A stretch of DNA of 64,000 bases from Burhinus oedicnemus (taxonomy: Eukaryota > Chordata > Aves > Charadriiformes > Burhinidae): the NCBI GenBank assembly GCA_008921705.1, contig VFFE01007186.1:1613122-1677121 (forward strand), read 5' to 3'. The position numbers were made by a program, and so were the translations under genes. Under the pieces are notes generated by a model. That model was not told the DNA's origin, searched no databases, and saw nothing but the letters and a program-made list of their open reading frames with translations. Shown here in pieces: positions 1 to 12,800 of the stretch (position 1 is the first letter of the stretch; each line of letters begins with the position of its first letter).

Positions 1-3000
1 CATGGGCATTTACCGCCCTCTTCTTTCTGCAACCCATGCCTTGCTTTCCCTGTAAAGGAAATTCCAGATGTGCTTTAGAAGAGAGGTGAAACCAGGTGGT
101 TTTCAGAAGAGAGTTACAGTGCATTTCTGTCCAATGCCTGATCCAGATGCATGGAAGACTGGGATGTAGGGCACACCATGGAGTAGTTTTGCATTTCAGT
201 ATAAGTGAAGCTGAAGCTTATCACAGAACATCATGTATTCTGGCCTAAAAGACACCCTGGGACAGATGGGAAACTTTGGTAGAGATGATACTCTTCTGTT
301 TGTCATTCTGGAGAGGAATTAAAACCATTGAGCTCCTAAATAAAAGGTGGTTCTGATCCTGTCTCATTTTGGTCTGGATTTTGTTTGGATTAATCCTTAC
401 CATTTACCAATCCCCAAATCCTTTCTCTGCCAAATTGACCCAAATTCAAAACTAACATCATCTTTTTGTAATTTACTGTTATAAAAAGTTCACTCCTGTT
501 AGTTCTTTGGATTAATCCTTTGCTTACAAAAAGATGCATGCGATCTGAAAACACTTTTATTCATTGCCTTTAGTATCTGTTTACCAGATGATGTAGATGT
601 CTAATTTGCTCCTAGGTCCGGTGCGAGTGTTAATTCACTTATAGCTCCCCTCTGGAGTGAACCAACTAGCCCCTGCAAACCAAAGCCTAGATATGATTCT
701 CCAGAGTATTCTCTCTAAGGAGTTGACCTGACAGGCCATATGAAAAAAAAATTGCATGAGGTTTGTATATTTGCTATCCCATGCACTTTTCCAACATTTT
801 CCCAGAAGAGTCTGCATCCCCAAGCACTCCAAAATGCTTCCCAAGCATAAAATACATATAATCATTTCATTCAACAAGATCTTTGTTCTGATGTTTATGT
901 ATCCATCTGGTATGCACAGACTTTGCCTACTATCAGATACTTTGAACTGAATAAACCCCACATATATAGAATGTGGGGGTGATAGAAATACAACACAGTG
1001 CTGAAGAAATCCCAGTGCTACATGCTATCTGTTGTAGAAAAAATCAGTCCTCTCTGGAGAAGCGGACTGTTCTGCATTTAGCTTGTGTTCTTAGCATGCA
1101 GCTGTAAAGTGCCAAAGATTAAATTCTCAGCATGGCTTAATATCAGTTCATTAGGTGGTTCCATCACAATTTTTATACATGTTGTACCTTGGTTCATGTA
1201 CCTGACTAGAGAGAGTTTTTTGTTCTTTTGATGAAGGATGATTCAGAGAATAATTCTTCTCTTTTGATTGTCTTAACCAGCTGTTTCAGCCTCTGATATC
1301 CAAGTAAATAAACAATCCAACAATTCTCTCCCAGACTTTTTGATCCTGACATAATTGAAAATTTTATTTTTGTTTCTGTTGCTGTTCTTAAATTACTTTT
1401 CTTCCTATTCCCACCTCCGTCTTTTTTTTGTGGTTTTATTTCTACACTTCAGTTGCTATAGTTGGCGTATCTTGTATTGATTTTTATTATGCCGAGAATA
1501 TAAATTTCTTTGTATTTTAGTACTTTGTTATAGTACTGGCTTTCAGTATTTTTTTTGCTTGCTCCTGTTTCTTCTTTGGCAGCAAATGTATTTTTTTTTC
1601 CAGATGTGGTGTTTTGGCACATAGATACTTCATAAAAAGATATGTGAACAGAGACATGTCCATGACGAAGAACCTCCGAAGACTGCTGTCAATGTCTTCC
1701 ATTTTCTGTTTATTTAAACCAGGGATTTTTATACAGAGGAATAGCAGTACCATCTTACAAACTCATGTGTGAATAACTGAATTAATATGAATAAGTGGCT
1801 TTATATATTGTCATGGGAAGATTTATATTATTATGGTAGGATAAGAGTCCTATTCTTCATTATTATGATACTCTCTGAAGAGCTTCTTGTTGTGCGTTTA
1901 AGTGAGATAAATAGCATGTAACAAATACAGTAAGTAATAGAGAAATAAAAACTTTTATAGTGTTGTGTGATGTCTTTCGTTCTGGATTTTCTAGCATTTT
2001 AATATAACTTGGATGTAATTAAAGTTGCCGAGAAATTCCAATTTGTTTTAAAAGTGAGCTTAGAATGGACATACCGTTAGTTTACCACAGGCTTTCAGAA
2101 TTGTCTTGTGTCTCAGAATCACTTAACTGACGAGTTGATTAATGCACCTGTGTTTTATTTTCCTCCTTTCTCTTTTGATTATGTGCCTTTCCGTTTCCCT
2201 TCCAAAACTCTGGACAAAATTTCTTCTTGATGCAGGACCAAGTATGGCCTAGTTTACAAAGGCAAATCAGAAGTCAGGTAACAAAGAGGAAATAATGTTC
2301 TGTGAAGACACACACACACATGAAAAAACCCTTTTTGTCTTGTTAGGCTCAATCACGGTTGGATTTTGCACAGCCAGAGGCAGAAACAGATGTGATATCT
2401 AAGTAAAGAAGGAGTGCTAAAAAAAACATGGCCAAAAGCAAGCAATAGTGGCAGACAGGAGGCTGTATACTGCTTCAGATCTGAACAGTGTTGGCTGATA
2501 CAGGATGTAGATAATCAACCTGTCCATTTCGTTGACATTTCTGGGAAAGGGGGGGTTCTTCAGCTCTCTTCTCGCAGCAGCACAGATGACAGATAGAAAT
2601 AAACAGTGTTTTCATGGTTGAAATGTCTGCCAGGCATGATCATATGCAGGCTCTGCTTGAGGTAGCACAATACTGAGCAAAAGGTTGGGGTAGTAAAACT
2701 TGATGAGAGGTAGCTGGAGCCCCACTTTCTCTTTACACATTCAATCTATATTGCTAATGCATGTGGTTGACAAACAATGTTCCAAGTCGAGTTCGTACTG
2801 AATTCAACCTTAACTCATGATCCACCCCTTTCTGAGACCTTACCCACTTACCCTTTTGTCGATTATTATAATGTTTATGTGGAATCAATAAAAACTGTGT
2901 TTTAAAAAAAAAAAAATCCCCACAAGTCCTGACCTTACTACAGAGCTGAGAATTCAACATTCAGCTGAGGATGATAGCGCCCACTGTGCAGAGCAACTGG

Positions 3001-6000
3001 CCAGCTGGTGAGAAATTCCGGCTGTCATCGCAGTGCAGGGAGTTAACATATTTATCAGATACTTGAGATGAAAAAGTGGTAGTTCATGGGGACTTTTTTT
3101 TCCCCAAGCCATCTGGTCCTGAGGTGCCTATTACATCTATTATTGAATCATTAAAGTCAATGAGGTGAATAACACGATTAAACTTGTTTACTTGTCATGT
3201 AACAGTCGGTTAACAGTGAAATGTAACTTCTACTTTCTGGTTTACTCTGCAATAAAAATATATCTCGGCTCCCCTAAGTGATACCTAAAATTAATGCCAG
3301 ATAAATATCTTTCAATTTGTAGTCTAATTTAAAAGTACATTAAATTTTTTAACTTTATTCTACATATGAATATTTTATCACAGTCACTGCAAAGACTGCT
3401 CCTTATAATTAAAACAATAAAGCATAAATAATTGGCGATAAGTACAGATATGTATACTCATCATTTCACTCTACTAATCAGGTAGATGCACATTTATGGA
3501 GAGCCTGCACAAAACGCAGTTTGTTCATGCAGAATTGTAGGAAAGGCAAAAAGCTGTAAATCTGACCAATATATAAAAGTCTTATTTGCATAAAAAGGTT
3601 TACCATGTTTCATTAGATACACTCATGAAAGTGTGAATAAGCAGTTATTGTATTACCATAAATGGATTATACTTCTTTGCACTAAACTGAAATTTAAATA
3701 ATATGGATTATACTGTTTGAATTAATTACTAAAGTCCGAAAATCTCACAGTCGTGACAGTGGAATTCAGTGTAAAGGTTTCAACAGCAATAATTGATGTT
3801 ATCCTAGAAATTAGGAACTAAAGATGCCCTTTTATATTTATGTTAAGACCTCCTTTTGGGATTTTAAATTTTAAAAAGTGCAAATATTCTTAGGCTTAAT
3901 GCAAAATATTTCAAGTCAAGAGAATCACGTTCCTAGACTTCAGTAGGCTTTAAATCAGAGAATTAGTGAGTAACGTTATATAGCAATGTGGATAATTATT
4001 CATACCAAGAAACATAAGATTAGATAAAGAATTAGAGAAATGTCAGAAACTGTAGTTATAGATATTAAATTTGTTTCGGTTATGTCTACACGGTCAGCTT
4101 CAAGCGGTCTCAATGCCGCTCAGCAACCTCACGCTCCGTGCATCCAAACATCACACATTACAGTATGTTTTAAGACAAAAGTATAGCTTCAAATATTACA
4201 CCGAAGGGAACAGACCTTCTCCTGAGATCTTGTCCTGGTAAGTGACAGGTTACAACATAACCCATTTTTAAAAAAGGGAAATAAACTAAATAATATTATT
4301 GCTGGTTGTTTAAACTAACTAATTTGACTTTAGCTAGAAATATACTGGGAATGTTCACATGGCTGACAGTAGTTTAAAGAGATGTCTCACATACTCTCTG
4401 AGAAGTTGGCGTTGAAATAAAGTTCTCATTTCTTTGAAAAGATTTTAAACCTACATTTACATGGTCAAAAGGAATATATTCAACTGTTTCAGTGTTCTGC
4501 TGAATGAAGATATTGTAGATCATGATGAATTCGCTTATCCACAATCTCCATGTCATTAACTTTAAGGTTTATTTCCAACGCTAGTCTATTGTGATGCATT
4601 CCTCGTATAAGGATGTTTATGAACATTTGAGTCTTCCTATCTAATCAGGATTTGCTGTTATTGTTAACGTTCTTGTTGCTTTATCATTTAGGCTTTTTTC
4701 CATGATGACCTTTTTTGTTTGGTTTGGGTTTGGGGTTTTTTTGTTGTTGTTGTTTTGGTTTGTAGTTTTGGTTTGTGGGTTTTTTTTTTTTAGATCTTCT
4801 TTTCTGAATATATTGTAAAGAATTACAGATGAGGAGGTGTGTACCTCAGGATGCATAACAAGATTTAATAAAGAGGGCATTGGCCTAGACTCAGACAAAA
4901 GAACACTGCACAGACTTTCCTGACTATATTCAGGACACTAAATGTATAATAATCTCAGCTATTCTTTTTATTGTCTGTTTCAGCTCTCCATCTGGGGACC
5001 AGAGAATGCATTTTATTTTATTACATTGCATTGGTTAATCTTGTTTTGTTTTTTATTTTGCTTACTTTCTTGATTTTATTTGAACAAATGCATGATCTTT
5101 TTTTTTTCTTATATAATACCACAGTGAAATATTAGATTAAAGGGATAATTAGCATATTACATTATCATTTATCTGTCTGCTATACATCTACTTTGTTAAT
5201 TACTCAGTAAAAATTACCCAGCAGTTAAAATATTTTTTTTTAATGAATACGAAACTACAAAATTAGTAGAATCAATCTGGGCGTTTAACACAGCTGTAGA
5301 TAAGTGATCTGGAGTGTTAATTGGAATTGCAAAGGGGCTGATAACTTTATGCATATCACCCTGAAATATCCACAACTCTCTGCTCAGAATTTAGAATGGT
5401 TGTAATGTTGCACAAATAAAGTGAGCACAGAGGTACCATGATGACAATCTTTCCCAGTTTTCCGTTTTGAAGACCAGATAGAAGAGTAATATATGGGAAA
5501 GTAATACAGATGAGCTAGAACTGATACCTTTGTGATGACTGAGAACTAGATGGAGGCAGGAGACACACCAGGATTTTGCCATTCATTGACATTCATTGGC
5601 ATTCATCGAAAACATTAAAAAAAACAAAACAAAACTCAAACAGTTTGAGCACCAGCAACCATTATATTTGTTCCCCATTCCCTGATAGGAAGTTTTCTAG
5701 GTTTGAATTTTTTCACATACACTTTCTGAGAGAAAAAAAATTATTCAGCATCTGTTTATTTATTTTTAAATTAAGAAAGTTCCATTTCAATTTTAGAGTT
5801 CCCCAGTCAAAAAAAACACAGTAAGAAACAGTTGACATGATTTGTCTTGTAGTCTTCCAACACCCACATTTCTCCATCTCTTCCACCTGGCAGCTTGGGA
5901 AAGCTGCCCAGGTTATACCAGAATGCTTTGGAACAAAACCAGTCCTTTAGCATACTAGGTGTTGACAGGCCAACCTGGTTAACACATGGTTCTGCCAGGA

Positions 6001-6645
6001 AAAAAAAAAAAAAATGCTGCTCTGGATAAGCTGAATCATATTAGCTTTGAACATGTCAGATGATGTCTTGAAGAATGTACTTACATTTGTAACATGATCC
6101 TATCTGTACTGTGGACAGAATTTGAGTGACTGAAAAAATTTAAGAGTTATCACTTTAGTGTCAGGTCCTTATGGCTTTTGGGGGAAGAACTAGGGAAGCC
6201 AGCTCAGAGGGATAGCTATTTTATGTATACTTTTATCTCTATGTTTACCCTGATAGGTAGATGCATCATGCCCTGGAACTACTTATTTTTTTCTACTGAT
6301 TATGAAGGAAGCCTAGGATGGAAAGCTTTGGGGTAACAGTCTGCATTGCTGATGTCTACAACTGGTCACACAAGGCTCGTCCTTGCAGACTCATACTCAT
6401 GACAAATTATGGAATAATATGTTGTTCTCTCTAGGTAGCACCCAAACTGGAGTAACTGAGTTCCAATTACAAAGGAAACTATAATGCCATAATATTGGTC
6501 TAATGTCTGTATAAATAATTCTGTGAGCTACAGAAATTATTCAAATTATTTTTTGGGGTTGGGGATGTTTTTATTTTCATTAATATCATTATTATTAGTA
6601 TTGAACTAGTATCTTGTGATTGGATTTGCAACTGTCTGGAAAGAT
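1..6645. other. Single-copy AT-rich DNA, no gene seen
   Basis: No open frame here resembles a known protein family, and the frames present are short and overlap on both strands, as expected by chance in AT-rich DNA. It holds a short (CA)n run near 2310, an A13 run at 2904-2916 that follows an AATAAA, a T/G-rich tract at 4711-4791 and an A14 run near 6001. No CR1 or LTR sequence was recognised. It could be intergenic or intronic. Confidence 0.6.
4711..4791. repeat. T/G-rich low-complexity tract
   Basis: About 80 bases are almost purely T and G on the + strand, with runs such as GGGTTTGGGG and GTTGTTGTTGTT, ending in a T-run. Similar tracts occur at 9771, 13959 and, on the other strand, at 15614 and 59927. 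Confidence 0.85.
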
Positions 6646-6690
6646 GGCTGATGAAATATTCTATAAGAGGCTGATGAAATATTCTATAAG
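6646..6690 (+). repeat. 23-bp tandem duplication at a CR1 5' junction
   Basis: The 22-base unit GGCTGATGAAATATTCTATAAG occurs at 6646-6667 and again, identically, at 6669-6690 (period 23). The second copy runs in frame into CR1 endonuclease sequence and corresponds to the DEAFYK region of the copy at 31 kb. The first copy is therefore an extra piece of CR1 at the truncated 5' end. Confidence 0.85.
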
Positions 6691-7775
6691 CAGCTAGCAG
6701 AGGTCTCGCGATCGCTCGCCCTTGTTCTCGTGGGGGACTTCAACTTCCCAGATGTCTGCTGGAAATATAACACAGCAGAGAGGGAACAGTCCCAGAGGTT
6801 CCTGGAGTGCATGGAAGACAACTTCCTAACACAGCTGGTGAGGGAGCCAACTAGGGGAAGCGCCCTACTGGACCTACTGTTTGTTAAAAGAAAAAGTCTT
6901 GTGGGGGATGTAAAGGTTGGAGGTAATCTTGGGCAGAGTGATCATGAAATGGTAGAGTTCTCAATTCTTGGAGCGGCAAGGTGGGGAGCCAGCAGAACTG
7001 CCACCTTGGACTTCCAAAGGGCAGACTTTAGCCTGTTTAGGAGCATGGTTGAGAGTGTCCCTTGGGAGACAGTCCTGAAGAGCAAAGGTGCCCAGGAAGG
7101 CTGGTCATACTTTAAGCAGGAATTCTTAAAAGCACAGGAGAAGACCATGTCCCGAAAAACAAGCCAACGGGGAAGAAGACCAGGCTGGCTAAATGGAGAG
7201 CTTTGGCTGGACCTCAGGAACAAAAGGAAAGTTTACATTCTTTGGAAAAGGGGGTTGGCAACTTATGAGGAATACCAAGATGTAGTGAAGCTGTGCAGGG
7301 AGAAAATTAAAAGGGCCAAAGCCCAAGCAGAACTCAGCTTGGCCACTGCGGTTAAAGATAATAAGAAGAGGTTATTTCAGTATATCACCAGAAAAAGGAA
7401 GACTAGGGAAAATGTAGGCCCACTGACGAATGAGATGGGCACCCTAGTGGTGAAAGACACAGAGAAGGTGGAGTTATTGAATGCCTTCTTTTCTTCGGTC
7501 TTCACTGCTAAAGCTGTCCCTCATGAATCCCAGACCCTGGAGGCAAGGGGGAAGGTCTGGAGAGAGGAGGATTTTCCCTCAGTTGAGGAGGACTGGGTTA
7601 GAGACCACTTGGCCAAGCTGGACACCCATAAGTCCATGGGCCGTGATGGGGTGCACCCGCGAGTGCTGAGAGAGCTGGCAGATGTTATTGCTAGACCACT
7701 CTCCGTCATCTTTGGAAGGTCATGGGGAACGGGAGAGGTGCCTGAGGACTGGAGGAAGGCCATAACCTGCCTCTC
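6646..7775 (+). mobile_element. CR1 LINE fragment, truncated at both ends
   Basis: This is a non-LTR retrotransposon of the avian CR1 family. It starts inside the endonuclease domain, so it is 5' truncated, and runs through the linker into the N-terminal part of the reverse transcriptase. It stops where the solo LTR begins at 7776. No CR1 sequence resumes after the LTR, so the palm domain and 3' end, more than 1 kb, are missing. About 370 codons read without a stop or frameshift, which suggests a less decayed copy than those at 20.9 or 42.0 kb. Assignment rests on close similarity to the translated copies at 31.4 and 35.1 kb in this window. Confidence 0.93.
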
Positions 7776-7788
7776 TGTCATGGTTTAA
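6670..7788 (+). pseudogene. CR1 ORF2 fragment: endonuclease C-half and RT N-terminus
   Basis: The frame is open from the second copy of the 23-bp repeat. The endonuclease half shows the GDFN block (Asp and Asn near 6733-6744) and the SDHEM block (near 6937), which in AP-type LINE endonucleases supply catalytic and metal-binding residues. The first catalytic Glu (ETWW block) lies in the missing 5' part. A basic linker follows, rich in Lys and Arg, then the RT N-terminal region with the conserved block KSMGRDGVHPRVLREL near 7630-7677. The usual block reads KSMGPDGI, so Pro has become Arg here. The last few codons and the TAA stop at 7786-7788 belong to the inserted LTR. There is no genuine start codon: the GTG at 6730 is internal to the original protein. 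Not expected to be functional. Confidence 0.88.
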
Positions 7789-8302
7789 GTCCAGCTGGCA
7801 ACTAGGACCACGCAGCCGCTCACTCACTTCTCCCCACACCACACCACCCTGTAGGGTAGGGAGAAGAGGGAGAAAAGAGGGGAAAGGAAAAAACTCATGG
7901 GTTGAGATAAAGACAGTTTACTAGAACAATAATGGAAAAGGAAAATAATAATAATAATGGTAAAAGAATATACAAAATAAAGTAATACAAGTCGCTCTCA
8001 CCACCCAGTGATCGATAGCCCATCCCATCCTGAGCAGTGATCGAGGATCCCTGCCCCCCTGCCAACCCCCATTCATGTACCGAGCATGATGTCTGTGGTA
8101 TGGAATATTCCTCTGGCCAGCTTGTTCTGTCTATGCTCCCTCTCAGCTTCTGTGGGAAGCTGAAAAAGTCCTTGACTAATGTAAAAAAAACACCTGGCAA
8201 CAACTAAAACAATATACATTATCAGCATCATTCTCATGCCAAACCCAAAACACAACAGCTACTAGAAAGAAAATTAACTCTATCGCGGCTGAAACCAGGA
8301 CA
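7776..8302 (-). mobile_element. Solo LTR of an avian endogenous retrovirus (ERVL/ERVK-like)
   Basis: A 527-bp sequence bounded by TG and CA. Read on the minus strand it begins TGTCCTGGTTTCAGC and ends TTTAAACCATGACA, which matches an LTR family I know from neoavian genomes. It shares the block ACTCATGGGTTGAGATAAAGACAG with the LTR at 39.6 kb (nearly identical there). The flanking five bases are CTCTC and CTCTA, a possible degenerate 5-bp target duplication. No primer-binding site, gag, pol or env sequence lies on either side, so it is a solo LTR. Orientation is inferred from the second copy, where a TATA-like box can be seen on the minus strand. The exact subfamily is uncertain. Confidence 0.82.
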
Positions 8303-9770
8303 CTCTATTCACACAATAATAAGTTTTATAGTAATTTTTATAATAATTTTAATTCTTCTTTCTCAATGGATGTTTCCACCTTTTAAGAAATCATCCAAAT
8401 AATTTTCTCAAATCATCCCTTTAATGAATGAAGCACCTAAACTGGAAAGAAATATGAATCGTCAAGCCATTAAATTATATATTTATTTATTCTTTTTTTT
8501 CCAAAAGGACTTAAAGAAACAGTAACAGAGGCAAGGACCACATTGTTCTTTGTTGTGTTAACTAAGCAAACATCAGTCTTTGTTTGGCTGGAAGAAAGTA
8601 AGAGATTGAAAATTATAATATCATAGCCATAGTTCACTTCTCTCTGTAAGGAAAAAATATGTTGCTGTTTACTTGGGAATAAAAGCTTCCAAGAACTCAC
8701 AATATCTGGTACCAAAGAAATCCCGTAGGCAATTTGGTTATTCTGCCTATATCCCAGACCTCCTTAAAAGCTACAATTTAAAAGTTTGGACTAGAAGCTA
8801 CCATCAAAAGCTGATCATGTTTTAGAACTTTTAGTATATTGTTTTGAGGGTTGCTCTTTGCTGTGAGGCAAGGTGGGGTTACCAGCGAGGCTCTTTTTCA
8901 TGCTTTGTTGTAAAAATGGGATAGAGATGACAGACACTGTGAGAAGGTAATGTTTTTGTGTAACATCCTAACTGGTTGTTAAGAGGAGGCAGAAAAGCCT
9001 AGAAAATTATCGAAGCTTGAACCAGAGGAGAATTTCTTCAAACAGTAGACAATGTTTTCTCTCATTTGCCTTTGCTGGAAGCTCCTATGGCTGACCATTG
9101 CAGTTTGTAGGTATCACTTCGTGGTTTGTTTGGTCAAGTATTCCCTTATCTCTATTTCCTTCCCTCTGCCCAGGTAAAACTATTGTAAGTAATTTGAGAA
9201 TTTCCACTTAACCAAGCTTCTTGATGACCCTGAAACATGAGTTTCAGGACACTAGCTGACTTTCATCTCCCAGTCAGACCACAGTGGCAGAATGAAAAGA
9301 CTTCTTTCCTCTGCCCCAGCATTTCTTCTTCCAGTTCATTCTGCTTTCCTAAATTCCACCTTTATGCATCACAAAGGCTAATTCTCATATCATAGTAGCA
9401 TCATTATTAATTTGACTGAAACCCAGGTAAATGTCCAATTTCTGCTGCTTAACACCCAGAAGAAAGGAAGACAGCACCTCCCTTCAAGCACTTAGAAGCC
9501 CAAGTCCTTTTGAAAAAAATATTGTAATTGTGAAACTGCAGCCACTGTTCATAGCCTGAAAGGTCAGGCAAGAATCAAAATGTATATGGTAGGTTTCCTA
9601 GAAGAAGATAGTTAAGGTTAGATTCCTAAACTAAAACAAAAAGTAGAAAAGATGAGAATGCAGCAGCTATCACTAGCACCATGCCACTTATTTAACTGCC
9701 TAAGTATAAATCTATGAATCCATGCTTAGGGCCATCTTTAGGAAACTAGTGATTGTGACAGCGTTTTTTT

Positions 9771-9812
9771 GTTTGGTTTGGTTTGGTTTGGTTTGGTTTG
9801 GTTTGGTTTTTT
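9771..9812. repeat. (GTTTG)n microsatellite
   Basis: Seven perfect tandem copies of GTTTG at 9771-9805 run directly into a T-run. A T7 stretch precedes it. Confidence 0.95.
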
Positions 9813-12800
9813 TTCCACTATGTTAACATCATATATAGTTTATATAAAGCCTGGCTGTATTTGCTAAGCAACTTCTCCCAAAAGAAGTGCAGAGAGATTG
9901 CTGTTATGAAACATGTTTCAGAAAATGTAGTTTCTAAGGAAAGAACAGAGAAATCCTCTGAGCGCACAGAGAAAATAGTTAGCACCATGTACTTGGGATA
10001 CTTACTTAAAGAAAAAGTGAAGTGAAATGAAAGTGACTTTGTCCCTTGGGATTTATAAGAATTCTGTAAAACTGTGGTTCACTTCATCTTTCTTTTAAGA
10101 AGATATATATTCTTGAGCATCAGACCCCATAATGGCCTGGGTAGAAAGCAGCAGCTTCTGTAAACTCCTTCCAGCAAGGTCACTCTCAGCACAGAAAGAA
10201 AGCCTCTCTGGGGCACGTACCAGAGTAGTCATGCAGCACAGCAGCCTGTCCTCTATTCTCTGTTCCTAAAGGGAACAGCAGATCAACCATCAGAGGATCA
10301 TCCAACCAGCTGGATCCAGTAAAGGGCAGCATAAAATTTGTGCTGCTGTGCTTGAGACTTTTTCTTATGTTGCCTACTAGAATACACATCCCTAGGACAA
10401 TGGGACCAGATTCATTTCCCCAGACTTGAACTTGAGTTAGAAGCCCAACTGACCTAAGCTTCTCCTGTAGAAAAGTTATACATTTGCACCTCTTAGAGGC
10501 TGGGCTGAGTCAACCCCTGCAGATGGTCCTTGCCTATAAGGACATTATAATGGCTCCACTCCTCAGATGTGTTCCAGTTAAGAACCTACAGCAAGGTGAC
10601 AGAAATGAAGGCCATAGAAAGTGACGTGAGAAACAGTCACATCTATCAAAGGAGGCTTTGACTAAGCTCTGTTCAAAGATAGAAATAAATTTCTCAGTTG
10701 AGACACAAAACTTTTGTGGACAAATCTGATCAAAAATAAGATGTTCCACTGGCAAGCAGCTGCAATAATTCACAGATATCTGCAAAATAAGAAATGGCTT
10801 TAAAGCTAATCAGTAGTCCTCAACGCATACTTCAATTACTGTGGGAAACAAGGTAAATTAAAGTGTGTGCCTTGTCTACGTAAGAAAAATGCTTTCATTT
10901 GACAAAAATGGTTTAGAAGTGGATCTAGTGATACTAGAAGAAATAAAATGTGTTGATTGAAGATAGCCCCTTGTGGTTTTCACTTCTTGCTTCGTCTTTT
11001 AGAGGAAAAACCTGCAACCTAAAAGTGCTCAGATGGTATTATTTCCTGATATTGCCCAACATTTTTTTCATAAATAATTTTCTCAACATTTTTCCTGTAT
11101 TTCTTGAATAATTTGCCTCCTTTTTCGTGTAGGGTGGAGATGTCTAGATTCCTGCCACAAATTATACATATAAATAGCTAAGTTGTCCGGTTCCAAACTA
11201 CCCAAATCCAGATTTGCAAGAGTAAATATACTGGAACACTTTTTTTAACATTTTAGAAAGTATAATTCTTAGGGAAAAAATGGAGGTGGGGATGGTGTTA
11301 ATAAATTTGTGAGAGTTTTCTGAATATTTTCTCCTTGATGTTAGTACTTTAAAATAGTTTGGTACAATACAGTGCTTTTCAACATCAAAATAAATAGTTA
11401 TTCTTAGTTATAAACACACTTCTGAAGACATTTCTGTCAGTTGTTTAGCAGTTTTCCAGAAAAAGATGTAGCATACTAACAGAAGGGAGTTTTCCTCTTC
11501 TGATCCTCTTCTTGTAATTTACATTTTAAATCAACAGTGTTAATTAACCTACACTTATATGATTTGTTTCGTGTTTAGTGTTGTTTGAAGAAAAACTCTG
11601 ACATTTTTCTGGCATGCTTAACAACACCTATTGCACTGAAATTGTATTCCAAAATTTTTGCTATACTTGTATTTCTGTATTATTTAGATAAACTAATTAA
11701 TTTGATTGTAACAAAGTGATGTATACATTCTGTTCTGTACATATGAAAAGTTAATTTTTCTCCTACTTCTCTCACTCCAGCCATCTTTCCTCGCTTCCTT
11801 CTACCTTTTCTTTGTCCTCCTGTTTTTTCGGTATTATCATCAGCATTCATGCCTTTACTAGTTCTCTTCTTTGTGATACTCTTCCAACACTCTTTTTCTT
11901 CCTCCATACCTGTTTTCATTCATCATGTATCTAGTGAGTTTCCCACTCCCCATACTTTCCATGTTACAAAATATACTACCAGTTTTTCACATAGCTATTT
12001 TTCCTCCCACTCCTGTACGTGTTTGAGGCACACTCATTTTCCATTATCTCATTCGCCAAATCAGTATTCCAGTGCTGTTCTTCTTAATCACTCATCCGAA
12101 CCCATCAGTCATAAACTTGCAGCTTCTCACAAGCATTCACCTCCCAATAGCTTCCAGTAATGACTACTAGACATCTAGCTTGATCACCACATCCTCCTGC
12201 TTTATCCGCACTTTCTGTGAGGAATTATCAGAGCAGCATCAAGACAGAATGATGTGACTCTGTAGTACTTTGCAGAGTCTCATATCTAATATACTGTATA
12301 TTGTTATTGCACATTTTTGCCTCTATAGACCTCTTGTCTTCACAGATTGTATACAAAACTACATGTTCCAAATCAAAACAAAACTCTTCTGCACATGGTA
12401 TTACAATACAGACCCTTCATTTAGGGCAAAGTCTGCAGTTTGATTTCCTGTATGAATTTTTCCCCTCTAAACTATTTGTTCAGTCAACGGCCATTCTCTC
12501 ACAGCTATCTCAAAGGCATTCAATCAAATACTTCTTTTGACTTCCAGTAGGAAATGACTCCTACTTTCCGATGCCAGATGAATCATTAATGGGAACAGTC
12601 TCAGATTTTCTTGTATCTTGTAATAACAAGCAGCAGATAAAAACATATGTTGAATATATTTGCAAAGTCCTTGTTCATCTATAACTGGTAACGAGGGTAA
12701 ATCTTTTCTTTCAGGAATGCATGGTTAATTGCAATTCAGAGAAATGCTAAACATTTGCATTGATTAAGCACTATTCAAACTGATAGGAAAGGAACCATTT

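Noticed and set aside
2308..2322. (CA)n run
   Set aside because: Only about six copies; too short to matter on its own.
6942..7223. Minus-strand frames inside the CR1 at 6.6-7.8 kb
   Set aside because: They are shadows of the sense CR1 ORF2 frame, which carries the domain motifs.
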